From assembly GCA_020633075.1 (NCBI GenBank), contig JACKEI010000002.1, positions 682,001-746,000 on the forward strand: a stretch of 64,000 nucleotides of DNA, in the 5' to 3' direction. The notes below the pieces were generated by a model that saw only the letters and a program-made list of their open reading frames with translations, was not told the DNA's origin and did no database searches. A program made the position numbers and the translations under genes. Origin of the DNA: Sandaracinaceae bacterium. Its GTDB lineage: Bacteria; Myxococcota_A; Polyangia; Polyangiales; Houyiibacteriaceae. Below are positions 37,275 through 46,462 of the stretch, piece after piece (the stretch's first letter is position 1; every line of letters begins with the position of its first letter).

Positions 37275-38111
37275 ATGGCCGACTCCGACAGCTTCAATCC
37301 ATCCCTGCGTCCCCCCGCCGCCGAGCCCGGCCGGCCCCGCGAGATGCAGCTCCCCAGCATCGACGTGTTCGAGAAGGGGGCCACCGTGGACGGCGTGCCG
37401 CAGACCATGAACCAACGGCTCTTCATGCAGCTGCTGGTGTTCCACGTGCGCGAAGACGGCGCGCTGGGGCCCGTGATGAAGGCGCTGAACGCGGCCTTGG
37501 CGGAGTCCGGCATCGGCTCGGTGGTCTACGAAGACGTGAACGACCCGCGCGGGCTGGGCATCCTGTCGTACACCGAAGACCCCACGGACTTCGTGACCCG
37601 CTTGCGGCCCGCCCTCGCGCGTGAGTCCCTGGCCGCGCTCACCCTGCGCCCCGAGTTCACCATGCTGGGCCGCACCTACAGCAGCGGCTACGAGCAAGAC
37701 CTCGCGCACTGGATCCTGAACCGGCCGCGCTACACCGTGCAGCACGAGGGCTGGGACTGGGCCGTGTGGTACCCCCTGCGCCGCAGCGGCGCCTTCGAGC
37801 TGCTCCCGGGCCGCGAGAAGGGCGAGATCCTGCGTGAGCACGCCGGCATTGGGCGCGCCTATGGCGGGGCCGACCTGGCCCACGACGTGCGCCTCGCCTG
37901 CCACGGCATCGACACCAACGACAACGAGTTCGTCATCGGGCTGGTGGGCAAGACCCTGCACCCCTTGTCTCACGTGGTGCAGACCATGCGGGGCACCAAG
38001 CAGACCTCCACGTACATCTCGCAGATGGGTCCCTTCTTCGTGGGGCGCGTGTGCGCCCGCCACCCGCTCGCGGGCGACGTCGAGCCCAACACCGCCACGA
38101 CGGAGGGCTGA
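37275..38111 (+). CDS. Chlorite dismutase-fold / HemQ-like protein
   Basis: This 278-residue protein belongs to the Cld/HemQ/DyP superfamily. The best block is EKGEILREHAGIGRAYGG, where a His follows Arg-Glu as in the haem-ligand region of the family, and DNEFVIGLVGKTLHPLSHVVQTMRGTKQTSTYISQMGPFFVG, which matches the C-terminal domain pattern. HemQ proteins decarboxylate coproheme to haem b; Cld proteins detoxify chlorite. Which applies is unclear. The ATG at 37275 was chosen because GGCTATGCT (37259-37267) ends seven bases upstream; ATG 37254 or 37263 would add up to seven residues. aroC starts two bases after its stop. Confidence 0.82.
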   Translation: MADSDSFNPSLRPPAAEPGRPREMQLPSIDVFEKGATVDGVPQTMNQRLFMQLLVFHVREDGALGPVMKALNAALAESGIGSVVYEDVNDPRGLGILSYTEDPTDFVTRLRPALARESLAALTLRPEFTMLGRTYSSGYEQDLAHWILNRPRYTVQHEGWDWAVWYPLRRSGAFELLPGREKGEILREHAGIGRAYGGADLAHDVRLACHGIDTNDNEFVIGLVGKTLHPLSHVVQTMRGTKQTSTYISQMGPFFVGRVCARHPLAGDVEPNTATTEG

Positions 38112-38112
38112 C

Positions 38113-39219
38113 GTGGCCGGCAACAGCTTCGGGCAGGCCTTTCGCGTCACCACCGCGGGCGAGAGCCACGGTCCCGGCAACGTGGTCATCGTGGACGGCT
38201 GCCCGCCGGGCCTCGAGCTCAGCGTCGAGGACCTGCTGGTGGACCTCGACCGGCGCAAGCCCGGCCAGAGCAAGATCGTCACGCAGCGCAAGGAGTCCGA
38301 CACGCCGGAGATCCTGGCGGGCGTGTTCGAGGGGCGCACCACCGGTACCTCCATCGCCATCCTGGTGCGCAACGAGGACCAGCGCAGCCGCGACTACTCG
38401 GACATCGCCGACCTCTACCGGCCCGGGCACGCGGACTTCACCTTCGACGCCAAGTACGGCGTGCGTGACTATCGCGGCGGCGGGCGCAGCAGCGCGCGTG
38501 AGACCGTGGCGCGCGTGGCGGCCGGGGTCATCGCCAAGAAGCTCATCGCCCGCGCCTTCGGCGGTGAGGTGCTCAGCTACGTAGTCCAGGTGGGCGACCT
38601 GGTGGCGCAGGTGGACCCGGACACGGTCACGCTGGACGCCATCGAGCGCCTGCCGGACGGCTCCCCCAACATCACGCGCTGCCCAGACCCGGCGGTGAGC
38701 GCGCAGATGGTCGAGCTCATCCAGGCCGTGCGCAAGGACCAGGACAGCATCGGTGGTGTGGCCGAGGTGGTCGCGCGGGGCGTGCCCGCGGGCTTGGGCG
38801 AACCGGCTTTCGGCAAGCTCAAGGCAGACCTGGGCGCGGCGCTCTTCTCGCTGCCGGCGGTGCTGGGTGTGGAGTACGGCGTGGGCTTTGGGGCCGCTCG
38901 CATGCGCGGCTCCGAGAACAACGACACCTTCGTGCGCGAGGGCGACGTCACGCGGACGCGCACCAACCGTCACGGCGGCATGCTGGGAGGCATCAGCAGC
39001 GGCATGCCCATCGTGCTGCGGGCCGTGGTGAAGCCCACCAGCAGCCTCTCGCGCGAGCAGGAGACCGTGCGGCGCGACGGAACGTCGGCCACCATCGCCA
39101 CGCGCGGCCGTCACGACCCGTGCTTGCTGCCGCGCTTCGCACCCATGGCCGAGGCGATGGTCGCGATTGTGCTCGCGGACCACTGGTTGCGACATCAGGG
39201 CCAGACGCGCGCGTTCTGA
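38113..39219 (+). CDS. aroC: Chorismate synthase
   Basis: This is the last enzyme of the shikimate pathway, turning EPSP into chorismate with reduced FMN. Family signatures are TTAGESHGPGNVVIVDG, LDRRKPGQSKIVTQRKESD, the RGGGRSSARETVARVAAG block and FGAARMRGSENND, then TNRHGGMLGGISSGMPI. The 368-residue length is normal. GTG at 38113 starts two bases after the previous stop, so it is co-transcribed with the HemQ-like gene. Confidence 0.97.
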   Translation: MAGNSFGQAFRVTTAGESHGPGNVVIVDGCPPGLELSVEDLLVDLDRRKPGQSKIVTQRKESDTPEILAGVFEGRTTGTSIAILVRNEDQRSRDYSDIADLYRPGHADFTFDAKYGVRDYRGGGRSSARETVARVAAGVIAKKLIARAFGGEVLSYVVQVGDLVAQVDPDTVTLDAIERLPDGSPNITRCPDPAVSAQMVELIQAVRKDQDSIGGVAEVVARGVPAGLGEPAFGKLKADLGAALFSLPAVLGVEYGVGFGAARMRGSENNDTFVREGDVTRTRTNRHGGMLGGISSGMPIVLRAVVKPTSSLSREQETVRRDGTSATIATRGRHDPCLLPRFAPMAEAMVAIVLADHWLRHQGQTRAF

Positions 39220-39274
39220 ACGCGCGTCTGGGCAGCCAGTTCTTCAACGGGCTGCGAGGGGCACGGCCTGCGGC

Positions 39275-39535
39275 TCAGCCCCAGAAGCGCCAGGCCAGCG
39301 CGGCGAGCACGACGGCGAACACGAGCCACAGCAGCGCGCCGTCGATCCACGTCTTCTCGGCGGGGCGGTGTGCCCCCACGGCGCGCTTGAAGCCACCGAC
39401 CATGCCCGACATCACGCCGTCCACACCTTCGATGGGGGCGTCCGCGGGACCGCCGGGCGTCACAGGGCGGTGGTGGTGCTTGCCAGCGCGCTTCGGCTTT
39501 GGCGTTCCGGACTTTTTCGGGCGACTTTTTCCCAT
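39275..39535 (-). CDS. Small tail-anchored-like protein
   Basis: This 86-residue protein has a Lys/Arg/His/Pro-rich N-terminus (KSRPKKSGTPKPKRAGKHHH), a helical middle and a single C-terminal membrane helix (GALLWLVFAVVLAALAWRFWG). The topology suggests a cytoplasmic basic head with a C-terminal anchor. No family is recognised. It is divergent from the TPR gene at 39575 and convergent with aroC. Confidence 0.6.
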   Translation of the reverse strand: MGKSRPKKSGTPKPKRAGKHHHRPVTPGGPADAPIEGVDGVMSGMVGGFKRAVGAHRPAEKTWIDGALLWLVFAVVLAALAWRFWG

Positions 39536-39556
39536 GCCGCGAACGTACCACGAGCC

Positions 39557-39565
39557 TGCTACATT
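39557..39565 (+). promoter_or_regulatory. Extended -10 promoter element
   Basis: TGCTACATT ends nine bases before the ATG at 39575, again without a Shine-Dalgarno sequence. Confidence 0.5.
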
Positions 39566-39574
39566 GGCCGCGAC

Positions 39575-40507
39575 ATGAGCTGCCAGCTGGCCAGACAGAC
39601 CAGGGGGACCGCGCCCGCCCGTGCCGCGCTGCGGCGGGGCGTCGTGGCGGCGCTCGGGGTCACGCTGCTCCTCTGCGCAGCCCCGGAGCGAGCCCGGGCA
39701 GGTGACTTCTGGGACGACGTGCGCCAGCCGGGCCTGACCGCCTACCGCGCGCACGTGCGTCGCGCCCGCACGGCCCTCTCTGCGCGCCGCACGGCGGACG
39801 CCCTCGACGCGACGCAGACGGCGATCGAGACGCTGCCGGACGAAGCCGAGGGGCACGCGCTGCGCGCCATCGCGCTGGCCGAGAGCGGCGATCAGGCGGG
39901 GATGGCGCAGGAGGCCGCGCGCGCGCTGGAGCTGGACGAGGCCGTGTACGAGGACCCCGTGTGGGGCTCTCGCATCGCGTTGTTGCTCGCGTCCGGAGGG
40001 CAGCCGGAGCTCGCGGCGCGGGTGCTGCGTCGGACGCTGGCCACCATGCCGGCCACGCACCTCCGCCGGCAGCTCTACACGCTCCTGGGTGACGTCGCGC
40101 AGTCGCTGGGGCCGGCGCAGCTGGAGGAGGCCGTGCGCGCGTATCGCGTGGCGCTCAAGAGCGGACCGGCGGACTCGCGCACCATCCTCGGCTTGGGCCT
40201 GGCCCTGCACCGCCGGGGTGAGCTGGAAGAAGCCGAGCTGCTGCTGCGCCGCGCCGCAGCGCCCGGCCCACTGGACCAGCTCATCGCGGGGTTGCCCGTG
40301 TCGCCGGCAGAGCGGGCCGCGCGGGTGGCGGTCATCGCCGTCCAGCGGGGAGACCTCGACGCGGCGCGTGCGGCGTTCCCGGAGGCTGAGCAGGGCTCGC
40401 CCCACGCGGCGTGGGCCAGCGCGTCGCGCGCGGCGTTGGGCAGGGCGACGTCCGCTGCGCCGGCGCGGCAGCCCGCGCGCCGCCCGGGTGCGAGGCGCCC
40501 GCGATGA
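39575..40507 (+). CDS. Secreted TPR protein (first of a paralogous pair)
   Basis: This 310-residue exported protein has a signal peptide (GVVAALGVTLLLCAAPERARA) followed by GDFWDDVRQPGLTAYRAHVRRA and TPR-type helical repeats to the end (LEEAVRAYRVALKSGPADSRTILGLGLALHRRGELEEAELLLRRA). The mature start (DFW..V..PG) is shared with the next gene, so the two are paralogues. Its TGA overlaps the next ATG by four bases. It probably scaffolds a periplasmic complex; the multihaem cytochrome gene with its own TPR tail lies just downstream. Confidence 0.76.
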   Translation: MSCQLARQTRGTAPARAALRRGVVAALGVTLLLCAAPERARAGDFWDDVRQPGLTAYRAHVRRARTALSARRTADALDATQTAIETLPDEAEGHALRAIALAESGDQAGMAQEAARALELDEAVYEDPVWGSRIALLLASGGQPELAARVLRRTLATMPATHLRRQLYTLLGDVAQSLGPAQLEEAVRAYRVALKSGPADSRTILGLGLALHRRGELEEAELLLRRAAAPGPLDQLIAGLPVSPAERAARVAVIAVQRGDLDAARAAFPEAEQGSPHAAWASASRAALGRATSAAPARQPARRPGARRPR

Positions 40508-41655
40508 GCCCGGTCTGCGGCGAGACGCGGCGTGAGGAGCGCGGCGTGCGAGAGAGCACAGCCCGGCGCTGGCGGCGAGTCGCTTCGCGCTCCGTCTGCG
40601 CCGCCGCCTGCGTCGCCGCGGTGCTCTCGTCGTCGACGCCGGCAGCGCGCGCGCAGCGGCAGCCGGGCCCAGCCGCCGCCACGGTCAGCGACTTCTGGCG
40701 CGAGGTGCAGACGCCAGGGGTGCGGCGCGCGAGCACGCTGCTGCGCCACGGCCTCCGCCAGCTCCAGGAGGCGCAGCTCACGGACGACCCCGTCCAGCGC
40801 GAAGCGGCGCTCGCCGGGGCGGTGGCCCGGCTGCGGCGGGCGCACGAGCGGGCGCCCACCGACCTCGACATCCTCTACTTCCTCGCGTTCGCGACCTCGC
40901 AGCGGCAGCTGGTGCAGCGGCAGGCGAACGCGGGCGCGTCCATCCGCGAGGCCATCGCTCTCTACGAGAGCCTGAGGGAGCTGGACGAGGACTACGAGTC
41001 CGAGTCGGTCGCGTTCGAGCTCGGCCTGCTCTACACGCGCCTGCGGGAGTACACGCGGGCGGTGGACGAGTACGAGCGCGGCATCCTGCGGGCGTTCGAC
41101 CCGCGCACCACGGTGTCCGCGCACGCGAACATGGCCGAGGTGATCATGCTCAGCGGTGACGCCGCGCGCGCGCGGCGTCACTACGACCGAGCCGCCGAGG
41201 TCGCGCGGCAGTACGCCGGTGACTCGCTCAGTCTGGCGCTGGCGCTCTGGGGTAGCGCTGTCGCCAGCGACCGGCTGGGGGAAGGGCGCGAGGCCGTGGA
41301 GCGCGCGCGCCAGGCCCTGCGCGCCAGCGGCGGGGACATGTTGTTGCTGCGCACCAACGGCGTGTTCTTCGAGCCGGAGAGCGAGATCCACTGGTACGAG
41401 GGCCTGGGCTCGCTGGCCATGGCGGAGGACGAGACCGACCGTGCGCTCAAGCTGGCGGCGCTACAGCGCGCGCTGCGCTCGTTTCGGCGCTACCTCGCCG
41501 AGGTGGAGACCGTCGCCACCTGGGACCGCGTGGTGGCGAGGCGGGTCACCGACATCGAGGCGCAGGTGGCCGAGCTAGAGCGCGCCGACACGAGCGCGCG
41601 TGGCGCCGGCACCGGGCGGGCAGGGCGTGGAGCTCGTGCTGGTGCGCGGCCCTGA
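40504..41655 (+). CDS. Secreted TPR protein (second of the pair)
   Basis: This 383-residue exported TPR protein has a long N-terminus (Arg-rich, then SVCAAACVAAVLSSSTPAARA) and the mature start VSDFWREVQTPGVRRASTLL, shared with the gene before it. TPR-like repeats follow (LYFLAFATSQRQLVQRQANAG, FELGLLYTRLREYTRAVDEYERG, GDAARARRHYDRAAEVAR). The C-terminus is Gly/Ala/Arg-rich. It is coupled to the previous gene by ATGA. No enzymatic motif is visible. Confidence 0.75.
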   Translation: MSPVCGETRREERGVRESTARRWRRVASRSVCAAACVAAVLSSSTPAARAQRQPGPAAATVSDFWREVQTPGVRRASTLLRHGLRQLQEAQLTDDPVQREAALAGAVARLRRAHERAPTDLDILYFLAFATSQRQLVQRQANAGASIREAIALYESLRELDEDYESESVAFELGLLYTRLREYTRAVDEYERGILRAFDPRTTVSAHANMAEVIMLSGDAARARRHYDRAAEVARQYAGDSLSLALALWGSAVASDRLGEGREAVERARQALRASGGDMLLLRTNGVFFEPESEIHWYEGLGSLAMAEDETDRALKLAALQRALRSFRRYLAEVETVATWDRVVARRVTDIEAQVAELERADTSARGAGTGRAGRGARAGARP

Positions 41656-41716
41656 CGCGCCCGCTGGGGCCGAGAGCGTAAGCGCCCAAGGCCGGCGCGC
41701 GTTACCTGGTCGACTC

Positions 41717-44083
41717 ATGGTGAACCCACCTCCCTCCGCGTCGGCACTCGAGCCCCACCACCTGGTCCCCGCCGTCATGGGCGCGTGCTCGGCCGTCAGC
41801 ACCGCCACGCGGCGGCGCTCGCGGCACGAGGCGTCGCTCGTGTCCGTGGCTGCGCTCCCGCTGTGGGCGCCCCTGGTGGCGCTGGCGCTCTTCGCCCAGG
41901 GCTGTGGCGGCCCAGACGTCGGGCCCAGCCAGGCCGCGCAGTCGGGCGAGCAGGCGCCGAGCAGCGAGCCCGGCACGGAGGGCGAGCCCGCCCCCGGTGG
42001 CAGCCCCGCCGCGCCCGTGGACATGGGGGTCTCACTGCCCCGCGCGCCAGGACACCTCGCCCCATCGCACGTGGAGGTGCAGGGCAGCCTGCCCCTCTCA
42101 CCCGAGGCGCTCGCGGAGTTCTCGCGCACGGACGACTGCGCCAGCTGCCACGCCGACGTGGCCGCGCACTGGGCCACCAGCGCACACGCCCGCTCCAGCT
42201 TCGACAACCCCTTCTACCGCGCCTCGGTCGAGCGCTTTCGCGCTGCGCGCGGGGGCCGAGGCCAGCCGCTTCTGCGCGGGCTGCCACGACCCGGCGCTGC
42301 TCTTCTCGGGCGCCATCGACCAGCCCAGCGTGCCAGCGGACGCGACCGCCGCGGTGGGCATCCCCTGCCGCCTGTGCCACGGCGTGACCGAGGCGCGCAG
42401 CGACGGAAACGGCAGCTACACGTGGAGCGCAGCACCCATCCCGCTGCCTGACCCCGCCGTGCCCGCCCAGGTCGAAGCGCACCGCGCGCGCGTCGCGACG
42501 GACGTCCTGCGCAGCGCGGCCCTGTGTGGCTCCTGTCACCGCTCGTTCGCGGGGCCGGAGATCGGCAGCCCGCACCACTTCAACGGCATCGACGACCTGG
42601 GCGCCTTCGGGACGTCGGCCTTCGGCGGAGCGGGGGGCGAGAGCCTGGATGACGACCCCACGCCCAGCACCTGCCGCGGCTGCCACATGCCGCGCGCGGC
42701 CGCCTCGCACGACATGGCGGCCGAGGACGGCAGCATCGCCTCGCACCGCTTCGCCGGCGCGCACCTGGGGCTCACCACCAGCCAGGCCCAGCACGACGCC
42801 GTGCGCGCGCGGCTGGCGGACACCGTGCGCATCGACATCCCGGTGGGCACGGTGGACGGGCAGCCGCGCATCCCCTGGACGGCGCGGCCATGCGCAGCGG
42901 CGCGCGGCTGACGCTGGACGTGGTGGTGCGCAGCCTGGGCGTGGGGCACCGCTTCCCTGGCGGCACCCGCGACCTGCAAGACACCTTCGTGGAGCTGCGC
43001 CTGACCGACGCGCAGGGGCACCTGGTGGCCGAGGCCGGCACGGAGCACGAGGCCGGCGGCGACGACCCCAGCGCCTTCGTGTTCCGCGCGGTGCCCCTCG
43101 ACAGCGAGGGCCTGCCCGAGGAGCTGCACGACGTGCACGACTTCTTGGTGGGCGGCTTCGACCGCACGCTGCCCAGCCGCGACGCGACCGTGGTGCGCTA
43201 CGAGGTGACGCTGCCCCGCCTGACCCGCGCCGCGTGGCCGCTGCAGGTGGAGGCGCGGCTGCGCTACCGGCGGCACCCCATGGCCTTCTCGCGCATCGCC
43301 TGCGAGGCCTCGCGCACGGCGGACGGACGCGCCTTCGCGGCGCTGCGCAGCGACGGTGTGGACCCCTGCACCCCCGAGCCCGTGGTGGACCTGGCGCACG
43401 CCCGTGTGTACGTCGGCCCCGGTGCCCGCGAGCGGGCGGGGGAGGGGGCGCGCGCGCGCCGCTGGCCCAGCGCCTGCACGACCACGCCCTGGGCCTGTCG
43501 CACGAGCTGCAAGAGCACCTGGACGACGTGCGGCCCAGCGTGGAGGCCGCGCTGCGTGCCGCCGGAGCGGACGACACGCGGCTGCGCGCGGGCTACACCT
43601 GCTCATGGCGCGCGTGGCGGGCGCGCAGGGACGCACCGAAGAAGCCCTGCGCGAGGCAGCGCTGGCCGAGGCGCTGCTGCCGGACCACCCGCCACACACC
43701 GCGCGCGCGGGCGCGCGCCTGGCGCAGGTGTGGCGCTGGCCCGAGGCCGCGAGCGCCTTCGGGGAGGTGGTGCGTCTCTCGCCCGGGGACACGGTGGCCC
43801 TGCGCGAGTGGACGCGCGCTCTCGGCAGCGCGGGGACGACGCGGCTGCCCTGCACGCGGCGCGTCTGGGCCTGGCCCGCGCGCCACGTGACGCGGACCTG
43901 CTGCGCACTCAGGCCCTCTCGGCGCCGGCCGACCACGCGCTCGGAGACGCCGCGCGCGAGGCCTCGCTGACCTACCGCGTGCCCGACGACGCCCCGCGCC
44001 TGCTGCGCGCCTGCCAAGACCGCGACCCCACCTGCGCCCGCGACCGCCTGCCCGTGCCCAGGGTCGCCATGCGACTGCGTTGA
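41717..44083 (+). pseudogene. Multihaem cytochrome c with TPR tail, broken by five frameshifts
   Basis: Joined across frames, this would be one lipoprotein of about 785 residues. It has a lipobox (VALALFAQGC), then five CxxCH haem sites: CASCH in the first frame, and CAGCH, CRLCH, CGSCH and CRGCH in the second. A beta-rich domain follows (LTLDVVVRSLGVGHRFPGG), then TPR-like helices (TEEALREAALAEALLPDHPPH). The coding frame changes near 42245, 42875, 43445, 43598 and 43832, each in a G/C-rich stretch. The domain order fits the cytochrome c554-like family with C-terminal TPR repeats. Either the gene is recently dead or the assembly has local indel errors. The start (ATG 41717) is a guess. Confidence 0.75.
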
Positions 44084-44174
44084 ATGTCGTCCTTGCGGGG
44101 GCGTCCCAGGACCGCTAGTGTACTGCCACCGGGTGTACCCACGAGGACGCCACGGACATCAGAAAGGAACGCCA

Positions 44175-44582
44175 ATGCGCCGACGCATGTTTCTCGGGAA
44201 GATTCACCGGGCCACCGTGACGCACGCCGATCTCGACTACGAAGGTAGCGTGACGGTTGACGAACGCCTCCTCGAGGCAGCCGGCATCCTCGAGCACGAG
44301 GAAGTCCACATCTGGAACGTCACCCGCGGCACCCGCCTGGCCACGTACGCCCTGCGCGGCCCGCGCGACTCCGGCGTCATCTGCGTGAACGGCGCGGCGG
44401 CCCACCTCATGCGGCCCGGCGACATCGCCATCATCGCCACCTTCGGGGACATGACCGACGAAGAGGCGCGCGCCCACACCCCCAAGGTCGTGCTGGTGGA
44501 CGCCCAGAACCAGATGACCGAGATGGCCAAAGAGCGCCCCGGCCCGATGATGCCCCGGCACATCGACGAGCTCGCCAACTAG
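44175..44582 (+). CDS. panD: Aspartate 1-decarboxylase (pyruvoyl enzyme)
   Basis: This enzyme makes beta-alanine for pantothenate and CoA. The precursor self-cleaves at Gly-Ser in the segment DYEGSVTVDERLL to form the pyruvoyl group. Other family blocks are RMFLGKIHRATVTHADL, YALRGPRDSGVICVNGAAAHL and GDIAIIATF. The 135-residue length is normal. The ATG has a good Shine-Dalgarno sequence (AAAGGAA), and a GCTAGTGT -10-like element at 44114-44121 suggests a leadered message, unlike many neighbours. Confidence 0.96.
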   Translation: MRRRMFLGKIHRATVTHADLDYEGSVTVDERLLEAAGILEHEEVHIWNVTRGTRLATYALRGPRDSGVICVNGAAAHLMRPGDIAIIATFGDMTDEEARAHTPKVVLVDAQNQMTEMAKERPGPMMPRHIDELAN

Positions 44583-44589
44583 CTCCCGC

Positions 44590-44605
44590 GGGCTGCGTGC
44601 AGCCC
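44590..44605 (+). terminator. Short hairpin after panD
   Basis: GGGCTG / CAGCCC form a 6-bp stem with a 4-base loop, followed by GTCTT. It is a weak terminator candidate between panD and the tRNA gene. Confidence 0.35.
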
Positions 44606-44610
44606 GTCTT

Positions 44611-44693
44611 GCCGGGATGGCGAAACGGCAAACGCAGGCGACTTACAATCGCTCGGTGGAAACATCATGCGGGTTCAAGTCCCGCTCCCGGCA
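44611..44693 (+). tRNA. Class II tRNA, leucine-type body with UAC (valine) anticodon
   Basis: All arms fold cleanly. The acceptor stem GCCGGGA/TCCCGGC is perfect, the D-stem GCG/CGC has GG in its loop, and the anticodon stem GGCGA/TCGCT has one G-U pair. The long variable arm is GGTG-GAAA-CATC, the T-stem GCGGG/CCCGC has loop TTCAAGT, and the discriminator is A. The anticodon loop is CTTACAA, so the anticodon is UAC. Long variable arms occur in tRNA-Leu, -Ser and -Tyr, and A73 with this body points to Leu. A Leu(UAA) loop would be CTTAAAA, one base different. CCA is not encoded. Good stems argue against a decayed copy. Confidence 0.8.
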
Positions 44694-44698
44694 CTACG

Positions 44699-44726
44699 CG
44701 CCAGCGCTTCACCCGAGGCGCTGGCG
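44699..44726 (+). terminator. Strong intrinsic terminator after the tRNA
   Basis: CGCCAGCGC / GCGCTGGCG form a perfect 9-bp stem with a 10-base loop, followed by TTCTGCTTT. It starts five bases after the tRNA, which supports the tRNA being transcribed. Confidence 0.75.
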
Positions 44727-44932
44727 TTCTGCTTTGGGGCCGTGGGTTGGTGGTGTGCTTTGGGGGCGGACTTTGCGTGGCTGTTTGCCATGGGTTCTAC
44801 CAGCGCTGGTGACACCCGAGGGGAACTCCCCGTGGACGGCGACCGTCACAACACCGCCGGCGGTCGCCAGCGCGAGCAGCGCGCGGCAACGCGCAAGGCG
44901 TCGCACAACACCTCGGGCCGCACGTTGCAGCG

Positions 44933-46462
44933 GTGCCTGGGGTGCAGCGTCTTGCCAGCTCTACGCGGACCGTCGCGCCACCCCAGGTGGCCGCGCCAGA
45001 GTACCAGCCGCGCGATCCCACTGAAGGCCCGCTGCACCAGCTCCTGCGTCACAGCCTCGAGCCCTACCTAGCCGCCCGCCACGCCCGCCCGCCACCCCCC
45101 TTCGTCGCCAAGGCGCTGCGCAACTACTTGAGCTGCGGCGTGCTCGTCCACGGCTTCGCCCGCTTCCGCTGCGACGACTGCGCGCAGAGCCGGCTGGTGG
45201 CGCTCAGCTGCAAACAGCGCGCCTTCTGCCCCCGCTGCATCGGCCGCCGCATGGCCGACCAAGCCAAGCACCTGGTGGAGCGCGTGCTCCCGCCCGTGCG
45301 CACGCGGCAGTGGGTGCTCTCCTTCCCACACGAGCTGCGCTGGCACATGGCCTTCGACCACGACTTGACCCTCGCCGTCTGGCGCATCGCCCGCCGCGCC
45401 ATCGACGCGTTCTACAAAGCGCGCGCCCAACGCACCGGCCCACCCGGCCACCACGACGACGCGCACCCCGGCAGCATCATGGCCATCCAGCGTTTCGGCG
45501 GCGCGCTCAACCTGAACATCCACTTTCACGCCGTGTACCTAGACGGCGCCTTCGTCTCGCAGAGCGACGGAACCCTGCGCTTCCTAGAGGCCCTACCACC
45601 CAGCCCGGAAGAGCTCGAGACCCTGCTGGCCATCATCAAGGCGCGCGTCACGCGCCTGGCCCAACAACGCGGCCTCGCCGACCCAGACCCCGACCGCGCC
45701 GGTACGCTGCTGCTCCCCGGCATGGGGGAGCTCTACAGCGACGGCGTGACCAACCGCGGGGCCTGGCGCGTGCGCAACCACGACCCCTGCGACCCCAACG
45801 CCTTCCAGCGCCGCAAGGCCCACGACCAAGGCTTTGACATAGACGCCCACGTCACCGTCCGCGCCGGCGCGCGCGCGGAGCTCGAGCGCATGGTCCGCTA
45901 CATCCTGCGTCCGCCCCTCAAAGAGAAGCGCCTCTCGCTCACCCCCGACGGCGTTCTCCTGGAGCTCAAGACCCCATGGCGCGATGGCACCACCCACATC
46001 CGCATGAGCCGCGACCGCTTCATCGACCGCCTGGTCGCCCTGGTCCCCCCGCCGGCCGCCAACACCCTCCTGTACGGTGGCATCCTCGGCGCCAACGCGC
46101 GCCTGCGCCACCAAGCCGTCAGCTACGAACGCCCCGGAGTCCTGCTCACCAAGAGAGCGGCGAAGTCCAGCAACCCCTCGCGCCATCGCAACACCGCCTG
46201 GGCCGAGCTCATGCGCCACAGCTTCGGACTAGATGTCCTGGCCTGCCCCCACTGCGGTGGCCGCATGCGCCACGTCGCCACCGTCCTGAGCGCTGGCAGC
46301 ATCCGCGCCATCCTCCAGCACCAAGGCCACCCCCTGCCCGAGCCCCGCGCCGGCCCATCCCCTCCGCACCCCGGTGACACCGTCTACGAACCCGACGAAG
46401 CCGCCCAAGCCGAACTCTTCGAAGACGACATCACTCAGGTCCCCACTGACGATGCTTGGTGA
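44933..46462 (+). CDS. IS91-family transposase (Y2 HUH-type)
   Basis: This rolling-circle transposase has about 509 residues. It shows an N-terminal zinc-binding domain (FRCDDCAQSRLVALSCKQRAFCPRC), the HUH motif in LNLNIHFHAVYLDGAF, and the catalytic Tyr region ELERMVRYILRPPLKEKRL. A C-terminal CPHCGGRMRHVATV zinc knuckle is typical of IS91/ISCR relatives. The start is unsure (GTG 44933). The codon style is C-rich and differs from neighbours. Element ends are not defined: the left end must lie after the terminator at 44726 and the right end before the RCC1 fragment. No inverted repeats are expected for this family. Confidence 0.92.
   Translation: MPGVQRLASSTRTVAPPQVAAPEYQPRDPTEGPLHQLLRHSLEPYLAARHARPPPPFVAKALRNYLSCGVLVHGFARFRCDDCAQSRLVALSCKQRAFCPRCIGRRMADQAKHLVERVLPPVRTRQWVLSFPHELRWHMAFDHDLTLAVWRIARRAIDAFYKARAQRTGPPGHHDDAHPGSIMAIQRFGGALNLNIHFHAVYLDGAFVSQSDGTLRFLEALPPSPEELETLLAIIKARVTRLAQQRGLADPDPDRAGTLLLPGMGELYSDGVTNRGAWRVRNHDPCDPNAFQRRKAHDQGFDIDAHVTVRAGARAELERMVRYILRPPLKEKRLSLTPDGVLLELKTPWRDGTTHIRMSRDRFIDRLVALVPPPAANTLLYGGILGANARLRHQAVSYERPGVLLTKRAAKSSNPSRHRNTAWAELMRHSFGLDVLACPHCGGRMRHVATVLSAGSIRAILQHQGHPLPEPRAGPSPPHPGDTVYEPDEAAQAELFEDDITQVPTDDAW

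Noticed and set aside
44611..44693. Ordinary tRNA-Val(UAC)
   Set aside because: Valine tRNAs have a short variable loop; this one has a long, paired variable arm and a leucine-type body.
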